Shown here in pieces: positions 16,112-27,826 of a DNA stretch of 64,000 nt. The notes below the pieces were generated by a model that was not told the origin of the DNA, did not search any database, and worked only from the letters and a program-made list of their open reading frames with translations. The translations under genes were made by a program, and so were the position numbers. Origin of the DNA: Heliorestis convoluta (GTDB taxonomy: Bacteria; Bacillota; Desulfitobacteriia; Heliobacteriales; Heliobacteriaceae); contig NZ_CP045875.1 of the NCBI RefSeq assembly GCF_009649955.1, positions 2,503,501-2,567,500 of the forward strand, read 5' to 3'. Numbering within the stretch: position 1 is the stretch's first letter; each line of letters opens with the position of its first letter.

Positions 16112-17425
16112 GTGGAAGGAATCCAGCGCGAAAGCGGGTGCCTAAATACCTTTTGCCCCATCGCTAGTGTTGCCTGGTTACACCGAAAGATTAAAGATTC
16201 GTTTTTTCTCATAGTTGGTACTCATACTTGTGCTCACTTCATTCAAACAGCTCTTGATGTTATGGTTTATGCCCATTCTCGATTTGGCTTTGCTGTACTT
16301 GAAGAGTCCGATCTGGTAGCCCCCTCTTTGACCAAAGAGTTAGAATCTGTCGTTGATCAAGTTGTTGCAGAATGGAACCCCAAAGTTATTTTTGTAATGA
16401 CAACTTGTAGTGTCGATATCTTAAAAATGGATCTGGATGTCTCTTGTAAAGAGCTGTCTAAAAAGCTGGAATTCCCCGTACTACCCACACCGGCTTCTGG
16501 CATCGATGGCATTTTTACACAAGGAGAAGACAAAGTCTTAAAGGCTTTACTTCCTTTTTGCCCTAAAGAAGAACAAGAAACAAAAAAACAACAAACGGAA
16601 GAGCGAAAAAGCAAATGGTTTTTCTTTAATAAAGAAGAAGAAAGTAAGTCCGAAAAACCAAAAAAAGCGAATCTTTTGCTCCTTGGAGCTGTCACTGACG
16701 GAACGGCGCAACAGCTACAGTGGGAGCTAAAACGCTTGGGAATAGAAAATGTTGACGTATTTCCCGAAAGTGATCTAACGAAAATGCCTGTAATCAACGA
16801 ACATACGGTCATTGCTCCTTTACAACCTTACCTAAATGATACGTTAGCTACGATTCGACGTGAACGAGGAGCGACCGTTTTATCAACTTTATATCCTATC
16901 GGACCAGACGGAACGGCGCAGTTTTTACAGGATATTTGCAATCACTTCAATGTAGACGCTACAGCCGTTAAAGAGAGAGAAGAACAGACTTGGCAAGAGT
17001 TAGAGTCACAAAGAGCGATGATTCGTGGCAAAAAAGTTATGTTCCTCGGTGATAACTTGCTAGAGCTTCCTTTAGCCCGTTTTCTTATAGCTTGTGGTGC
17101 AGAAGTTGTTGAAGTTGGAACGCCTTATATTCACAACAAAGATATGAAAGCAGAGCTCGAGAGACTCTCTGAAAGCAAAGTATCTATTGTAGAAAGTCCT
17201 GACTTTCACCGTCAACTAAAGCGTATCAAAGAATACGATCCTGATCTCATTATTACGGGATTGGCTTTATGCAATCCCCTTGAAGCAATGGGCTATCGTA
17301 CAGCTTGGTCTATTGAGTTTACCTTTTCTCAAATACACGGATTTGTAAATTCAATTGACTTAATTAAGATGTTTACCAAGCCATTGAGGAAATGGCAGAC
17401 GTTGCAGGAGCATGGATGGAATTGA
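16112..17425 (+). CDS. bchN: Protochlorophyllide reductase subunit BchN
   Basis: NifD-like subunit of the BchNB heterotetramer. The N-terminus [17 protein letters not shown] and the next motif GTHTCAHF carry Cys ligands of the NB cluster. Start chosen at GTG 16112, which follows GAGGGGAGGA and matches the family N-terminus; an upstream in-frame ATG would add residues unlike the family. At 437 residues it is slightly long because of a strongly charged Lys/Glu-rich insertion of about 35-40 residues (nucleotides about 16560-16670) between the first and second Rossmann-like domains. Confidence 0.93.
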   Translation: MEGIQRESGCLNTFCPIASVAWLHRKIKDSFFLIVGTHTCAHFIQTALDVMVYAHSRFGFAVLEESDLVAPSLTKELESVVDQVVAEWNPKVIFVMTTCSVDILKMDLDVSCKELSKKLEFPVLPTPASGIDGIFTQGEDKVLKALLPFCPKEEQETKKQQTEERKSKWFFFNKEEESKSEKPKKANLLLLGAVTDGTAQQLQWELKRLGIENVDVFPESDLTKMPVINEHTVIAPLQPYLNDTLATIRRERGATVLSTLYPIGPDGTAQFLQDICNHFNVDATAVKEREEQTWQELESQRAMIRGKKVMFLGDNLLELPLARFLIACGAEVVEVGTPYIHNKDMKAELERLSESKVSIVESPDFHRQLKRIKEYDPDLIITGLALCNPLEAMGYRTAWSIEFTFSQIHGFVNSIDLIKMFTKPLRKWQTLQEHGWN

Positions 17426-17460
17426 CAAGAAATTAAATGGAACCCCAGGGGTGAATGGTA

Positions 17461-18984
17461 TTGAAATTAGCCTACTGGATGTATGAAGGTACAGCCTTGT
17501 CGGGCATTGCTCGCGTTACTGGTAGCATGAAAAAGATACATACGGTGATTCATGGTCCCCAGGGAGACAGCTATATCAGTGTTATGTTTTCCATGCTGGA
17601 AAGATTTCATGAACTGCCACCTTTTACACTATCGGCCATTGGTCGAAGAGAGATGGCCAAAGGCTCACGAGCTAGATTGGTAGAAACAGTGCTGCGAGTT
17701 GATCAAGAGCATCAACCAGATGTTATTGTGATAACACCGACTTGCTCTTCCACACTTCTTCAAGAGGACTTACAAGCTGTTGCTCATACCCTGCAAGCTC
17801 GAACAAAAGCTACGTTACTTGTACCAAAAGTAAACGCTTTTCGAGACTTAGAGCATTATGCGATGGACCAGTTTCTTACACAAATGGTCAGCACCTTTGC
17901 AGAAGAGAGAAGTAAGACCGAAAGGTTCTCTGTCAATATTATAGGACCTTCTTATTTAGGTTTTCAGCAACTTCATGACCTAGAAGAAATCAAAAAAACC
18001 TTCGATTTACTTGGAATTGATGTGAACCTTGTAATCCCCTATGGTGCTTCTGTTGCTGACCTTCGCAATGTAACAAAAGCTCACTTGAATGTGTCTCTAT
18101 ACGGGGAATATGGCTCAGGGCTTTGTAAGTATCTTCAAGAACACTTTGGAATGGAATACCTGTCTATAACACCTTTAGGTATTCGAATGACAGGACGATT
18201 TCTAGAGGAAATTGGAGAAAAGGCTGCCATTGATGTAAAGCCTTATATTCGTCAACAAGTAAGCCCAGCTTCTCTCATCTCCCGTTGTGTCAAGTCTGTT
18301 GATGCCCTTTCTTCTCTTTATGGCAAAAGGGCCGTTGTTTTTGGTGACTATAGTCATGCTGTTGGGGTTACCTATTTGTTACGAGAAATTGGACTCAAAG
18401 TTGAGTGGGCTGGAACGTACATGACCTCAATGGAAAAGCAATTTCAAGCAGAGCTAGAAGGCTTGACGGAGGAAGTTTTTGTTTGTGACGACTTCCAAAA
18501 AATCAGCAACAAGATCAAAGAAACGCAGCCAGATATTGTCTTTGGTACGCAGATGGAAAGACACAGCTCAGCACGTCATGATTTGCCTTGTGTCGTGATC
18601 AGCAGTCCTGCTCATATTCTTAACTTCCCTCTCTATTCAGCGCCTATTTTAGGATATGGTGGTATGGCACGAATTCTCGATACGATCAACGGCACCATCA
18701 AATTAGGATTAGAAGAGCATCTTGTCAATATGTTTGGTGAAGACAATAAAGAGGCGGAAGAGACTTCTGCATTGCAAACAGCAAGCGCTGCGCAGGCGAA
18801 TGTTCAAAGCCTACAAGGCGGCGAACTGCCATGGACACCTGAAGCTATGAATACATTAAAGCAAATTCCCTTTTTCGTTAGAGGAAAAGTTCAGCGGAAT
18901 ACAGAAACCTATGCAAGAGAAAAAGGACATAAAGAGGTTACGCTAGAAGTGATTTATGCAGCCAAAGCCTACTTTGAAAAGTAG
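17461..18984 (+). CDS. bchB: Protochlorophyllide reductase subunit BchB
   Basis: NifK-like subunit of BchNB. The N-terminus [10 protein letters not shown] is the family signature, which fixes the start at TTG 17461: the ribosome binding site AGGGGTGA is seven bases before it and only one base before the alternative ATG at 17455. The C-terminal domain, [19 protein letters not shown] onward, is the PCP_red domain that gates the substrate pocket. Length (507 residues) is typical. It lies between bchN and bchI in the same orientation. Confidence 0.95.
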   Translation: MKLAYWMYEGTALSGIARVTGSMKKIHTVIHGPQGDSYISVMFSMLERFHELPPFTLSAIGRREMAKGSRARLVETVLRVDQEHQPDVIVITPTCSSTLLQEDLQAVAHTLQARTKATLLVPKVNAFRDLEHYAMDQFLTQMVSTFAEERSKTERFSVNIIGPSYLGFQQLHDLEEIKKTFDLLGIDVNLVIPYGASVADLRNVTKAHLNVSLYGEYGSGLCKYLQEHFGMEYLSITPLGIRMTGRFLEEIGEKAAIDVKPYIRQQVSPASLISRCVKSVDALSSLYGKRAVVFGDYSHAVGVTYLLREIGLKVEWAGTYMTSMEKQFQAELEGLTEEVFVCDDFQKISNKIKETQPDIVFGTQMERHSSARHDLPCVVISSPAHILNFPLYSAPILGYGGMARILDTINGTIKLGLEEHLVNMFGEDNKEAEETSALQTASAAQANVQSLQGGELPWTPEAMNTLKQIPFFVRGKVQRNTETYAREKGHKEVTLEVIYAAKAYFEK

Positions 18985-19029
18985 TGCATTGGCTGCAACG
19001 GTTATCGCTAAGGGGAGGAAAAATACGCA

Positions 19030-20124
19030 ATGATACTAGCGGCTACTGAACATAACAACAGGCAGCAATCAAGAGCGGTAAAATCGCCAACCTATCCCTT
19101 TACAGCCATCATCGGACAAGAAGAGATGAAGTTGGCTTTGATTTTAAATGTTATCGATCCTCGGATTGGTGGCGTTATGATTATGGGCGATCGAGGTACA
19201 GGAAAATCAACAACAGTCCGTGCTTTAGCAGAATTGTTGCCAGAAGTTCCTATGGTCTCCGATTGCCCTTTCGGTTGTCATCCACAAAGAAAAAATGAGA
19301 TGTGCTCTAGCTGCCGTGAACGCTTTGCTGTTGAAGGAGAGCTCCCAACAGTCTATCGAGAGACGAAAGTGATTGATCTGCCTCTCGGTGCAACGGAAGA
19401 TCGTGTTTGCGGAACCATTGATATTCAAAAAGCACTTTCAGAAGGTGTAAAAGCTTTTGAGCCCGGACTCTTGGCCCAAGCCAACCGAGGCTTTCTCTAC
19501 GTTGACGAAGTAAACTTATTAGATGACCATCTTGTAGATGTTCTTCTCGATTGTGCTGCTTCTGGTGTTAACGTGGTAGAACGAGAAGGCATTAGTGTGC
19601 GTCACCCTGCACGCTTTGTCTTAGTCGGATCTGGCAATCCAGAAGAAGGGGAATTGCGACCACAACTTCTTGATCGTTTTGGTTTACATGCACAGATTCG
19701 AACACTACGTGACGCTTCCAAACGAGTGGCTATTATTCGAAGCCGTAGTGACTTTGACCAAGATCCAGATGCTTTTTCTGCAAAGTATCTGGAATCACAA
19801 AAAGAGTTGCAGAATAAGATTGTCCATGCCCAGGAATTGCTTTCCGATGTCTTTATTAGTGATGATCTACTCGAAAAAATCGCACAACTATGCATTGATT
19901 TAGAGATTGATGGGCACCGAGGTGAACTGGTTCTATCAAGAGCTGCCAAAGCTTTAGCAGCCTTTGAAGGTAGAACGGAAGTGCAAGATGAAGATGTACA
20001 ACGCATTGCAGTCATGGGGTTACGACATCGTTTGCGGAAAGATCCTTTAGCAACGATGGACAATGGCAGACGGGTTCAGGAAAAAGTGGCAGAAATATTT
20101 GGAGTTGAGAAGGCGGGAGCATGA
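19030..20124 (+). CDS. bchI: Magnesium chelatase ATPase subunit BchI
   Basis: A 364-residue AAA+ ATPase of the I-D-H magnesium chelatase that inserts Mg2+ into protoporphyrin IX. Walker A is [10 protein letters not shown] and Walker B is [11 protein letters not shown] with its catalytic Glu intact. A Cys-rich loop (CPFGCHP...CSSC, about residues 79-95) resembles the redox-sensitive cysteines of some ChlI proteins. The ATG at 19030 follows AGGGGAGGA. The stop overlaps the bchD start as ATGA. Confidence 0.95.
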   Translation: MILAATEHNNRQQSRAVKSPTYPFTAIIGQEEMKLALILNVIDPRIGGVMIMGDRGTGKSTTVRALAELLPEVPMVSDCPFGCHPQRKNEMCSSCRERFAVEGELPTVYRETKVIDLPLGATEDRVCGTIDIQKALSEGVKAFEPGLLAQANRGFLYVDEVNLLDDHLVDVLLDCAASGVNVVEREGISVRHPARFVLVGSGNPEEGELRPQLLDRFGLHAQIRTLRDASKRVAIIRSRSDFDQDPDAFSAKYLESQKELQNKIVHAQELLSDVFISDDLLEKIAQLCIDLEIDGHRGELVLSRAAKALAAFEGRTEVQDEDVQRIAVMGLRHRLRKDPLATMDNGRRVQEKVAEIFGVEKAGA

Positions 20125-22106
20125 GAGCGCAAAGCTTGCCCTTTGCGGCAGTAACAGGTCAGGATGTAGCCAAACTCGCATTAACACTGGTAGCCGTTGA
20201 TCCGGCCTTAAAAGGTCTATCAATTGCGGGTCGGCGTGGGACTGGCAAAACAGTCCTGGCACGAGGTCTACAATATTTGTTACCTTCTATTGAACAAATA
20301 GAAGGCTGTCTCTGCCATTGCGATCCAAAACGGTCCCGAGCCTGGTGCAGTGATTGTCAGCAAAAATATATTGACGAGGAAACCCTATCAGTTCGCCAAA
20401 CGAAAGCGCCTTTTGTCGAGTTACCTTTGGGAACAACAGAAGATAGACTTCTCGGTGCAGTCGATGTAGAAAAAGCCCTTGGGGCAGGTAGTCGCTCCTG
20501 GCAACCTGGTTTGCTAGGCGAGGCCAACAGAGGCGTTCTCTATATTGATCAACTGAATCTGCTTGATGACAGTCTCGTTAACTCCCTATTCGACGTTATG
20601 TCTGGTATGACTCGTCTAGAAAGAGAAGGCATATCAGTCCAATATCCATCAGACTTTATTCTTGTTGGAACCTACGATCCAGAAGAAGGCCCTTTGCGGG
20701 CTCATTTAGCGGATCGCCTTGCCATACATGTAAGCAGTGTTGCTATCTTAGAACTTGAGAAAAGATTGGAAATTTTGAGGCGTCAAGAACTATTCCATGA
20801 TGATCAAGATGCTTTTACGGAGCTATATAGAGAAGATCAGGAACAACTGCTGCGCAAGATAGAAGAGGCTCGAAAAAAGCTTGATGAAGTAGAAATTACG
20901 GACGAGCAAGTATTATATCTTATTGGGCAGGCGCTGAAAAGGCAAGTACCAGGTCACCGTTCTGATCTCTTCTCAGTTCGTCTGGCGAAAGCGCATGCTG
21001 CTTTACAAGGTCGCAAAAAGGTAGAACCTATTGATTTGGCCATCGCCGTCGAATTGGTAATCAAACCACGTCAGCTCGTTGATGTACCAGAGAACGAAGA
21101 GATGGAACCACCACCACCACCACCTCCACCGCCGCCGCCGCCACCAGAACAAGAAGAGAACCAAGAAGAGAAACCACCAGAGCCGCCACAGCAGAATGAA
21201 GAAACGGTAATGCTGCCAGAAGAATTTTTCTTTGATAGTGAAGAAGTTGCTGTGGACGATGAATTGCTCGCATTGCAAAACAAAGTACAAAAGCAAGCAA
21301 GAGGCGGATCCCATGGTAAGCAAAAAAGCTTAGAGCGAGGTCGTTATACAAGAGCACTTTTGCCACCGCCAGGTAAACCAACAAAAGTTGCTGTCGATGC
21401 GACGTTGCGAGCGGCAGCACCTTTTCAAAGCCAGCGACGAGCATCGGGGAAATACGGTGATCGTCAAATCATTGTTACAGAATCCGATCTGAGAACAAAG
21501 CAGTTTGTCCGAAAATCGGGAGCCTTAATTATATTTGTTGTTGATGCAAGCGGTAGCATGGCTTTTAATCGCATTCGTAGTGCGAAAGGGGCTGTAGCAA
21601 CGCTACTCAATGAAGCCTATGTGAACCGTGATAAAGTAGCAATGGTTATATTCCGAGGTCAAGAAGCAGAAGTTATTGTACCACCAACTCGCAGTGTTGA
21701 GTTGGCAAAGAAGCGATTTGATCAGGTGCCCGTTGGTGGCGCTTCTCCATTGGCCAGTGCGATTGCCCAAGCCCTCGAACTGGGAGTCAAAGCTACAGGA
21801 AGCGATGTTGGGCAAGTTATCATTACTTTGCTAACAGATGGTCGTGGCAATATACCACTAAATCCTCAAGAAGGAAAAAAGATGAATCGTGAACAGTTGA
21901 ATGAAGAAGTACTTGCCATTAGCAGAATGGTGGCGGAAAACGGCTTCTCCATGCTGGTAATTGATTCGGCCAATCGCTTTACATCAACAGGTTTTGCCCA
22001 AAAAATTGCCGATGCATCGAGAGGGCAGTATTATTATCTGCCCAAAATGTCTGCAGAAGCATTAGCAGAGACCGTAAAGAGCGGTGTGCACGCTCTCAGG
22101 AAGTAG
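20121..22106 (+). CDS. bchD: Magnesium chelatase subunit BchD
   Basis: A 661-residue scaffold subunit: N-terminal AAA+ domain (1-320), an acidic/proline-rich linker with 13 consecutive prolines (nucleotides 21108-21146), and a C-terminal integrin-I/VWA domain with the MIDAS motif DASGSMA. The P-loop [10 protein letters not shown] is intact, but the Walker B segment reads [11 protein letters not shown], with Gln in place of the catalytic Glu found in BchI. Nucleotide binding without efficient hydrolysis is therefore likely. It shares with BchI a Cys-rich loop (CLCHCDP...CSDC). It overlaps bchI by four bases and is followed by bchH. Confidence 0.95.
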   Translation: MRAQSLPFAAVTGQDVAKLALTLVAVDPALKGLSIAGRRGTGKTVLARGLQYLLPSIEQIEGCLCHCDPKRSRAWCSDCQQKYIDEETLSVRQTKAPFVELPLGTTEDRLLGAVDVEKALGAGSRSWQPGLLGEANRGVLYIDQLNLLDDSLVNSLFDVMSGMTRLEREGISVQYPSDFILVGTYDPEEGPLRAHLADRLAIHVSSVAILELEKRLEILRRQELFHDDQDAFTELYREDQEQLLRKIEEARKKLDEVEITDEQVLYLIGQALKRQVPGHRSDLFSVRLAKAHAALQGRKKVEPIDLAIAVELVIKPRQLVDVPENEEMEPPPPPPPPPPPPPEQEENQEEKPPEPPQQNEETVMLPEEFFFDSEEVAVDDELLALQNKVQKQARGGSHGKQKSLERGRYTRALLPPPGKPTKVAVDATLRAAAPFQSQRRASGKYGDRQIIVTESDLRTKQFVRKSGALIIFVVDASGSMAFNRIRSAKGAVATLLNEAYVNRDKVAMVIFRGQEAEVIVPPTRSVELAKKRFDQVPVGGASPLASAIAQALELGVKATGSDVGQVIITLLTDGRGNIPLNPQEGKKMNREQLNEEVLAISRMVAENGFSMLVIDSANRFTSTGFAQKIADASRGQYYYLPKMSAEALAETVKSGVHALRK

Positions 22107-22119
22107 AGGGGGAGAGCCA

Positions 22120-25100
22120 GTGTCTAATCGGGTTATGCGCTTTGTCCATGTCTATTTGGAACGGCAGATGTGTACAGCTTTTAGTAGAGCCATCGATGGT
22201 ATTAACCAAAGTGATCAACCCATTCAAATCGAAGTAGAAGCTTTCTGTGTTCATGAATTGAAAGATTTAGATAAATTAGAAGAATTTCGGCAAGCTGTAG
22301 AAAGAGCCGATCTGCTCTATGTAGCCCATGTTTTTGTCGATGATATAGCCAGAAACATTGCCAAAGTAATTCGTCAAGAAGGACAAAAAGTTCCAACCGT
22401 TGTCATTCTTAATGCGATGCCCGAATTGATGAAACTCACGCGCATGGGCGGATTCAAGATGGGTAGTGAACAATCTAGCGAATATAGCAAGCTATTGAAG
22501 CGATTTAAACGTAGCAAAGACGATGAAAATGAAACAGTGAAAAAGTCATCAGGACCGCCTCTCAAAACAGATCAGATGATGGCTTTAATTAAGACAGTAC
22601 CAAAAGTTCTCAAGTTTATTCCAGGAAAAATGCAAGACTTACGAACCTATATGTTATGTTACCTGTATTGGCTCAATGGTTCACCGAAAAACTTGAGAAG
22701 CATGTTGTTAATGTTATCGAAGCAATACTTTGCACCAACTGAGAATATTACTTTTGATGCACCTGTGGAGTATGCCGAAGAAGGCATCTATCATCCTGAT
22801 GGTGAGCGCTGGTTTACGTCAAGAGCAGAATATGAAGCATGGTACAAAGACAGAGCGCCTTCAGCTTTACGAGTAGGTCTTATTATATTACGCACAAGCT
22901 TGCTAGCAGATAACCATGATCACTATGATGCAGTCATTCGCGCTCTAGAAAGCAAAGGCATTGGTGTCATCGCAGGCATTGCCAAAGGCTTAGATTATCG
23001 ACGTGTTGTAGAAAACTTCTTTATGGATAAAGGCGCCTATGCCAAGGTAGATGGAGTCATTACCCTTTCTTCCTTTAGCTTAGTCGGTGGACCCGCTTCC
23101 AACGATGCCGAAAGCGCTGTAAAAGTATTAAAAGAGTTAGGTGTTCCTTATCTATCAGCCATTCCACTCGAATTCCAGACGATTGATGAGTGGAAAGGGG
23201 ATATGTCTGGTCTCAATCCCGTACAAGTAGCTCTTAACGTTGCCATTCCTGAATTGGATGGCCTCATTGCTCCTACTGTGTATAGTGGTTATAACATTCA
23301 CGGTGGATCGAAAGCAACTCCTATTGCGGAACGGATCGAACTGCTGACAGAAAGAATGCGTCGTATTTTGACGCTTCGTAACAAAGCCAATCGTGATAAA
23401 AAAGTTGGCATTGTACTCTTTAGTTTTCCACCAGATAAAGGAAACGTTGGTACGGCGGCCTATCTAGATGTCTTTGAATCTCTCTATCTGTTGCTACAAA
23501 GACTGCAAAAAGAAGGCTATACAGTTGAAATTCCAGAAAGCCGTGAAGCTTTAATTAAAGCAATTATTGAAGACGAATCTTCTCAATTGCCATCGGCTAA
23601 CTTAAATATTGCTGATCGTCTGACCATGGAGCAGTATGAGCAAATCAATCCTTATTGGAAAGAAATTGCGCAGACCTGGGGAGAACCACCGGGTGAACTG
23701 AACACAGATGGTTCTAGCTTACTCATTTTTGGTCGTCACTTTGGCAATGTATTTATAGGGGTGCAGCTTCATTTGGTTATGAAAGCGACCCCATTAAGCT
23801 ACTCTTTACTCGCTCTGCTTCACCGCATCATGGCTTTGCGGCCTTCTATCGCTGGCTTGATCGAATTTATGGTGCCGATGCCTTGTTGCACTTTGGGACC
23901 CATGGTGCACTGGAATTCATGCCGGGCCATCAAGTGGGTTTAACCGACCAATGCTGGCCGGAGCGACTTTTAGGTCCTGTGCCTAATTTCTATCTCTACA
24001 GTGTAAACAACCCTTCAGAAGGTACAATAGCCAAACGTCGCAGCGCTGCAACACTTATCTCTTATCTTACGCCACCCGCTGAAAATGCAGGGCTCTATCG
24101 AGACTTACGGGATCTTAAAGACCTTGTCAGCATGTGGCGCGAAAATCGACACAATTCACGAGGTCAATCTATCTTAGAAACGATTGTAGAAAAAGTAATT
24201 GCTCTCAACTTAGAACAAGATGTGCCTGTTCCTTCAGAGCCCGGTCAAGATTTTGTTGGCAAGCTGTACGTTTATCTTACGGATCTGGAAAACAGACTGA
24301 TTCCAACAGGACTACATATCTTAGGGGAAGCACCAGAAGTAGAAACACTCACAGATTATGTAACAGCCATCAGCTACTATGACCGTCCTGAACAGGCGGT
24401 AAAGTCACTGGCATCTTTAACTGCAGAATCGATCGGGAAAAAATTAGCCGATCTGGAAAAGTTATCAGAAGCTGGTGGTGAACAAGCCTTAAAAGATTTA
24501 GAATTGGTCAGAGAAACCGTGAAAATCGGTGTAGAAAAAATGATTGAGCAATTCATGGAGAAAGACAAAGGTGGTACATTCCGTTTTCTCCGCAGTAAAT
24601 CCGAAGCGATTGCAGCCAAAACGATGCAAGAAAGATTGCGTCAAAAATCATCTTACGGTGTTGATTTTAACGTAACGGCCGCTGCGAAAACCTTTATCTA
24701 TCTGCAAGATGTTGTCAAAGACATTGTTTTATCGCAGGAAATGAACTGCCTTTGCCACGCTTTAGATGGCAACTATGCGCTGCCGGGGCCTGGTGGAGAT
24801 CCAGTTCGTAATCCCAAAACCCTTCCAACAGGGAAGAATAGTCATGCACTTGACCCCCAGGCCATTCCGACTCCCGTTGCTGTACGAGCCGGTCGAAAAG
24901 TCGCCGACATGATGTTGCAAAAGCTATACGACAGCACGAAGAGCTATCCTGAATCAATTGCTGTTGTGCTATGGGGCACCGATAATATCAAAACATACGG
25001 AGAAGGCATTGCCCAAGCTATGGCATTAATGGGTGTCGAGCCTGTGCCTGATGATCTAGGAAGAATGAGCCGACTGCGCCTAATACCCTTAGAAGAGTTG

Positions 25101-26018
25101 GGCAGACCACGAATCGATGTAGTAGTGACGGTGTCCGGCATTTTCCGCGACATCTTCCAAGGGCAGATGGAGTTACTGGATGAAGCCGTAAAAATGGCTG
25201 CTCTTGCCGATGAAGATTGCGATAGGAACTACATTCGTAAGCATGCTCTTGCGCAAGCAGAAGAAATGAATATTCCATTAGAAAGTGCTGCAACCCGTAT
25301 CTTCTCCAACGCGCCAGGTAGTTATGGTGGCAATGTCAACCAAATGGTTGAGAACAGCGCTTGGGAAGAAGCAGGAGAACTGGCTGATACCTTCATTAAA
25401 CGAAAAGGTTTTGCTTACGGAAAGCAAGTTCGTGGAGAAGTGGCTGACGCCATCTATCGCTCTGCTTTATCGAGTGTCGATACAAGCTTTCAGAACATAG
25501 ACTCTTCTGAAGTAGGTATCGTAGACATTGATCACTACTATGAATACCTAGGTGGCGTATCCGCAGCTGTTAAGAGCATTCGTGGCGAAAAGCCAAACGT
25601 GCTCGTAGCCGATACGACAACGCCGAAAGTTCAGATTCGAGGCCTGGAAGAAATGATTCGTTTTGAGACAAGAACGAAAACATTAAATCCCAAATGGTAT
25701 GAAGGTATGCTTAAGCACGGTTATGAAGGCGTACGAGAAATTCAATCTCGAGTCGACAACACTTTTGGTTGGAGTGCGACAGCTGAAGCGGTCGACAACT
25801 GGGTATATGATGAGATCACAGAAGTTTATGTGACCGATGATGAGATGAGGAAACGGTTACAAGAACTGAATCCCCATGCCCTGCGTGGAATCGTGCGACG
25901 ACTCCTTGAGGCAAACAGCCGCGGCTTCTGGGATGCCGATGAAGATAAGCTAGAGAAGCTGATGGAAATCTATCAGGATATAGAAGATGAAATTGAAGGC
26001 GTTAGTGTACCTGCATAA
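22120..26018 (+). CDS. bchH: Magnesium chelatase subunit BchH, interrupted by a one-base frameshift
   Basis: The large porphyrin-binding subunit of magnesium chelatase. The start is GTG 22120 behind GAGGGGGAG, reading MSNRVMRFVHVYL. The first frame runs in family-like sequence to NVFIGVQ (23766), then becomes nonsense and stops at 23943. From 23769 the next frame gives perfect BchH sequence (SFGYESDPIKLLF, then SASPHHGFAAFY, LHFGTHGALEFMPG) through to 26018. One missing base at about 23767 explains this: CCTTCA for CTTCA would restore GVQPSFGYE. Repaired length is about 1,299 residues, normal for BchH. The subunit is essential in a phototroph, so a sequencing or assembly error is more likely than a dead gene. 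Both halves otherwise show no decay. Confidence 0.93.
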
Positions 26019-26084
26019 TTTTGTCGACTCCTTTGGTAGGTAAGCCCAAAAGATTGTCATACACATAGTAGGGAGAATTAACGA

Positions 26085-27638
26085 GTGAAAAGGAATTCAT
26101 CAAAAAAGGGAAAAGTCATCGTGGTAGGAGCAGGGGCAGCCGGTCTAAGTACAGCTGTTCAACTGGCCCATCAAGGTTGGGACGTTACCATTTTCGAAAA
26201 AGAGCATACTGCAGGTGGTCGCCTCAGTGCTATTGAGGCATCAGGCTATACCATTGATATAGGCCCAACGATATTAATGATGAACGATGTATTTCATCAA
26301 TTTTTTCGAGAAATCGATCGTAACCTTGAAGACTACGTAGACCTTGTCCGTCTTAACCCTTGCTATCGACTTAATTTTGCCGATGGTACATCCATCGCGC
26401 CGTCGACAGACTTAAAAGAACATCTTGACGAAATACGACGAATCAGTCCCGAAGATGTAGACGGCTATCTCAAATATTTAGCCCAGATCAATCCGAGATA
26501 TTTGGCGGCACGGCACAAGTTCATTGAAAAGAACTTTAATTCTCTCGGTGACTTCTTAAACGTAGACACACTGGTGGGCATGTGGCAATTAAAAACACTA
26601 AATAGTATGTATGCTGACATCAGTCGCTACATAAAAGATGAAAGATTGCGCATTGCTTTAACGTTCCAAGCCATCTATCTAGGCATCTCTCCCTATGACG
26701 CACCTTCTATCTATACGATCATTGCTTACGTTGAACATGGTCTTACAGGGATTTGGTATCCCAAAGGAGGCATGAACGCCATCTCAAAAGCACTGGTCCG
26801 TGTTTTTGAAGAGCAAGGCGGCCAACTCCATTTGAACCAAGAAGTTACGCAGATTGTTATTGAAAAAGGCGAAGCCAAAGGTGTTAAACTGGCCAACGGA
26901 GAGATTCACTACGCCGATGTCGTTGTTTCGAACATGGATTTCCCCATGACCATGGAAAAACTTATTGTGGAGCCTTACCGTGGCAAGTACAGTGCCCAGA
27001 AAATTCAATCGATGACCAACTCCTGCGGTGCCCTTATGCTGTATCTAGGTACGAATCGTCGATATGAACAAATGGATGTACACAACATTTATTTCACCAA
27101 AAGCTATAAAGAAACACTCGATCAGATCTTTAAAGAAAAAGTTTTTCCCGATGATCCAGCACTTTACGTGTACTCACCGACAAAGATTGATCCCACAGTA
27201 GCACCAGAAGGCAAAGAAGTTATCTATGTTCTTTGTCCCGTTCCCAACCTAGATAGCTCTATCAACTGGCAGGAATCTGTTCCAATCTATCGAGAAAAGA
27301 TTCTGGATAAGCTAGAACGTAGTGGCCTTACAGACTTGCGAAAGCATATTGACTTTGAAAGAATCTATACGCCAGAGACCTTCAATGCTCGATTTAACAC
27401 CTATCAAGGCTCGGGCTTTGGGTTGGCTCCTACGCTGTTTCAATCAGGATATTTTCGCCCTCACATTAAGTCAAAGGATGTAAGCAATCTTTACTTTGTT
27501 GGGGCCAGTGTTCATCCAGGCGGTGGTGTGCCCGTTGTACTTGTTTGTGGACAACTAGCAACTCGCCAAATTATGGCTGACAAACAAGGCTCTTCTGTGG
27601 AACAAACTTACTCTGTTGCTACAACTGCAAAAGCATAA
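26085..27638 (+). CDS. crtN: Phytoene/diapophytoene desaturase CrtN
   Basis: A 517-residue FAD-dependent carotenoid desaturase with the N-terminal dinucleotide motif VGAGAAGLSTA and the C-terminal signature FVGASVHPGGGVPVVL. Heliobacteria accumulate the C30 carotenoid 4,4'-diaponeurosporene, so diapophytoene is the expected substrate. No crtM-like squalene/phytoene synthase gene is in the window. The start is GTG 26085 after AGGGAG. It is the last gene of the bchM...crtN run, closed by a strong terminator. Confidence 0.92.
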   Translation: MKRNSSKKGKVIVVGAGAAGLSTAVQLAHQGWDVTIFEKEHTAGGRLSAIEASGYTIDIGPTILMMNDVFHQFFREIDRNLEDYVDLVRLNPCYRLNFADGTSIAPSTDLKEHLDEIRRISPEDVDGYLKYLAQINPRYLAARHKFIEKNFNSLGDFLNVDTLVGMWQLKTLNSMYADISRYIKDERLRIALTFQAIYLGISPYDAPSIYTIIAYVEHGLTGIWYPKGGMNAISKALVRVFEEQGGQLHLNQEVTQIVIEKGEAKGVKLANGEIHYADVVVSNMDFPMTMEKLIVEPYRGKYSAQKIQSMTNSCGALMLYLGTNRRYEQMDVHNIYFTKSYKETLDQIFKEKVFPDDPALYVYSPTKIDPTVAPEGKEVIYVLCPVPNLDSSINWQESVPIYREKILDKLERSGLTDLRKHIDFERIYTPETFNARFNTYQGSGFGLAPTLFQSGYFRPHIKSKDVSNLYFVGASVHPGGGVPVVLVCGQLATRQIMADKQGSSVEQTYSVATTAKA

Positions 27639-27640
27639 AA

Positions 27641-27682
27641 AAGCTGAAAGCTACAAGGGAATTGTAGCTTTCAGCTTTTTTT
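27641..27682 (+). terminator. Terminator after crtN
   Basis: A perfect 16-base-pair stem, 27641-27656 with 27662-27677, loop of five bases, T7 tract. It separates the photosynthesis run from spoIIE. Confidence 0.9.
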
Positions 27683-27826
27683 GTATTTATTCATCGAAAA
27701 AAACTTTTCTTTATTTTCGCCATGACGACAAAGTTTGCTGGTATAGTTCGTTATAATAAAAAAGAATTCCAGATTATACCATATCCTTTGCTTTTGAAGG
27801 AGAAGGGCACCAAGGAGGGATGCTTA

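Noticed and set aside
21003..21444. Antisense frames in bchD rich in Gly, Ser or Trp
   Set aside because: Produced by the polyproline codon repeat read on the other strand.
23750..23790. Programmed ribosomal frameshift in bchH
   Set aside because: No slippery heptamer or downstream pseudoknot seen; a single inserted C restores conserved sequence exactly.
27685..27826. Spo0A boxes in the spoIIE promoter
   Set aside because: Only one imperfect match (CTTTGTCGT on the minus strand) was found; too weak to list.
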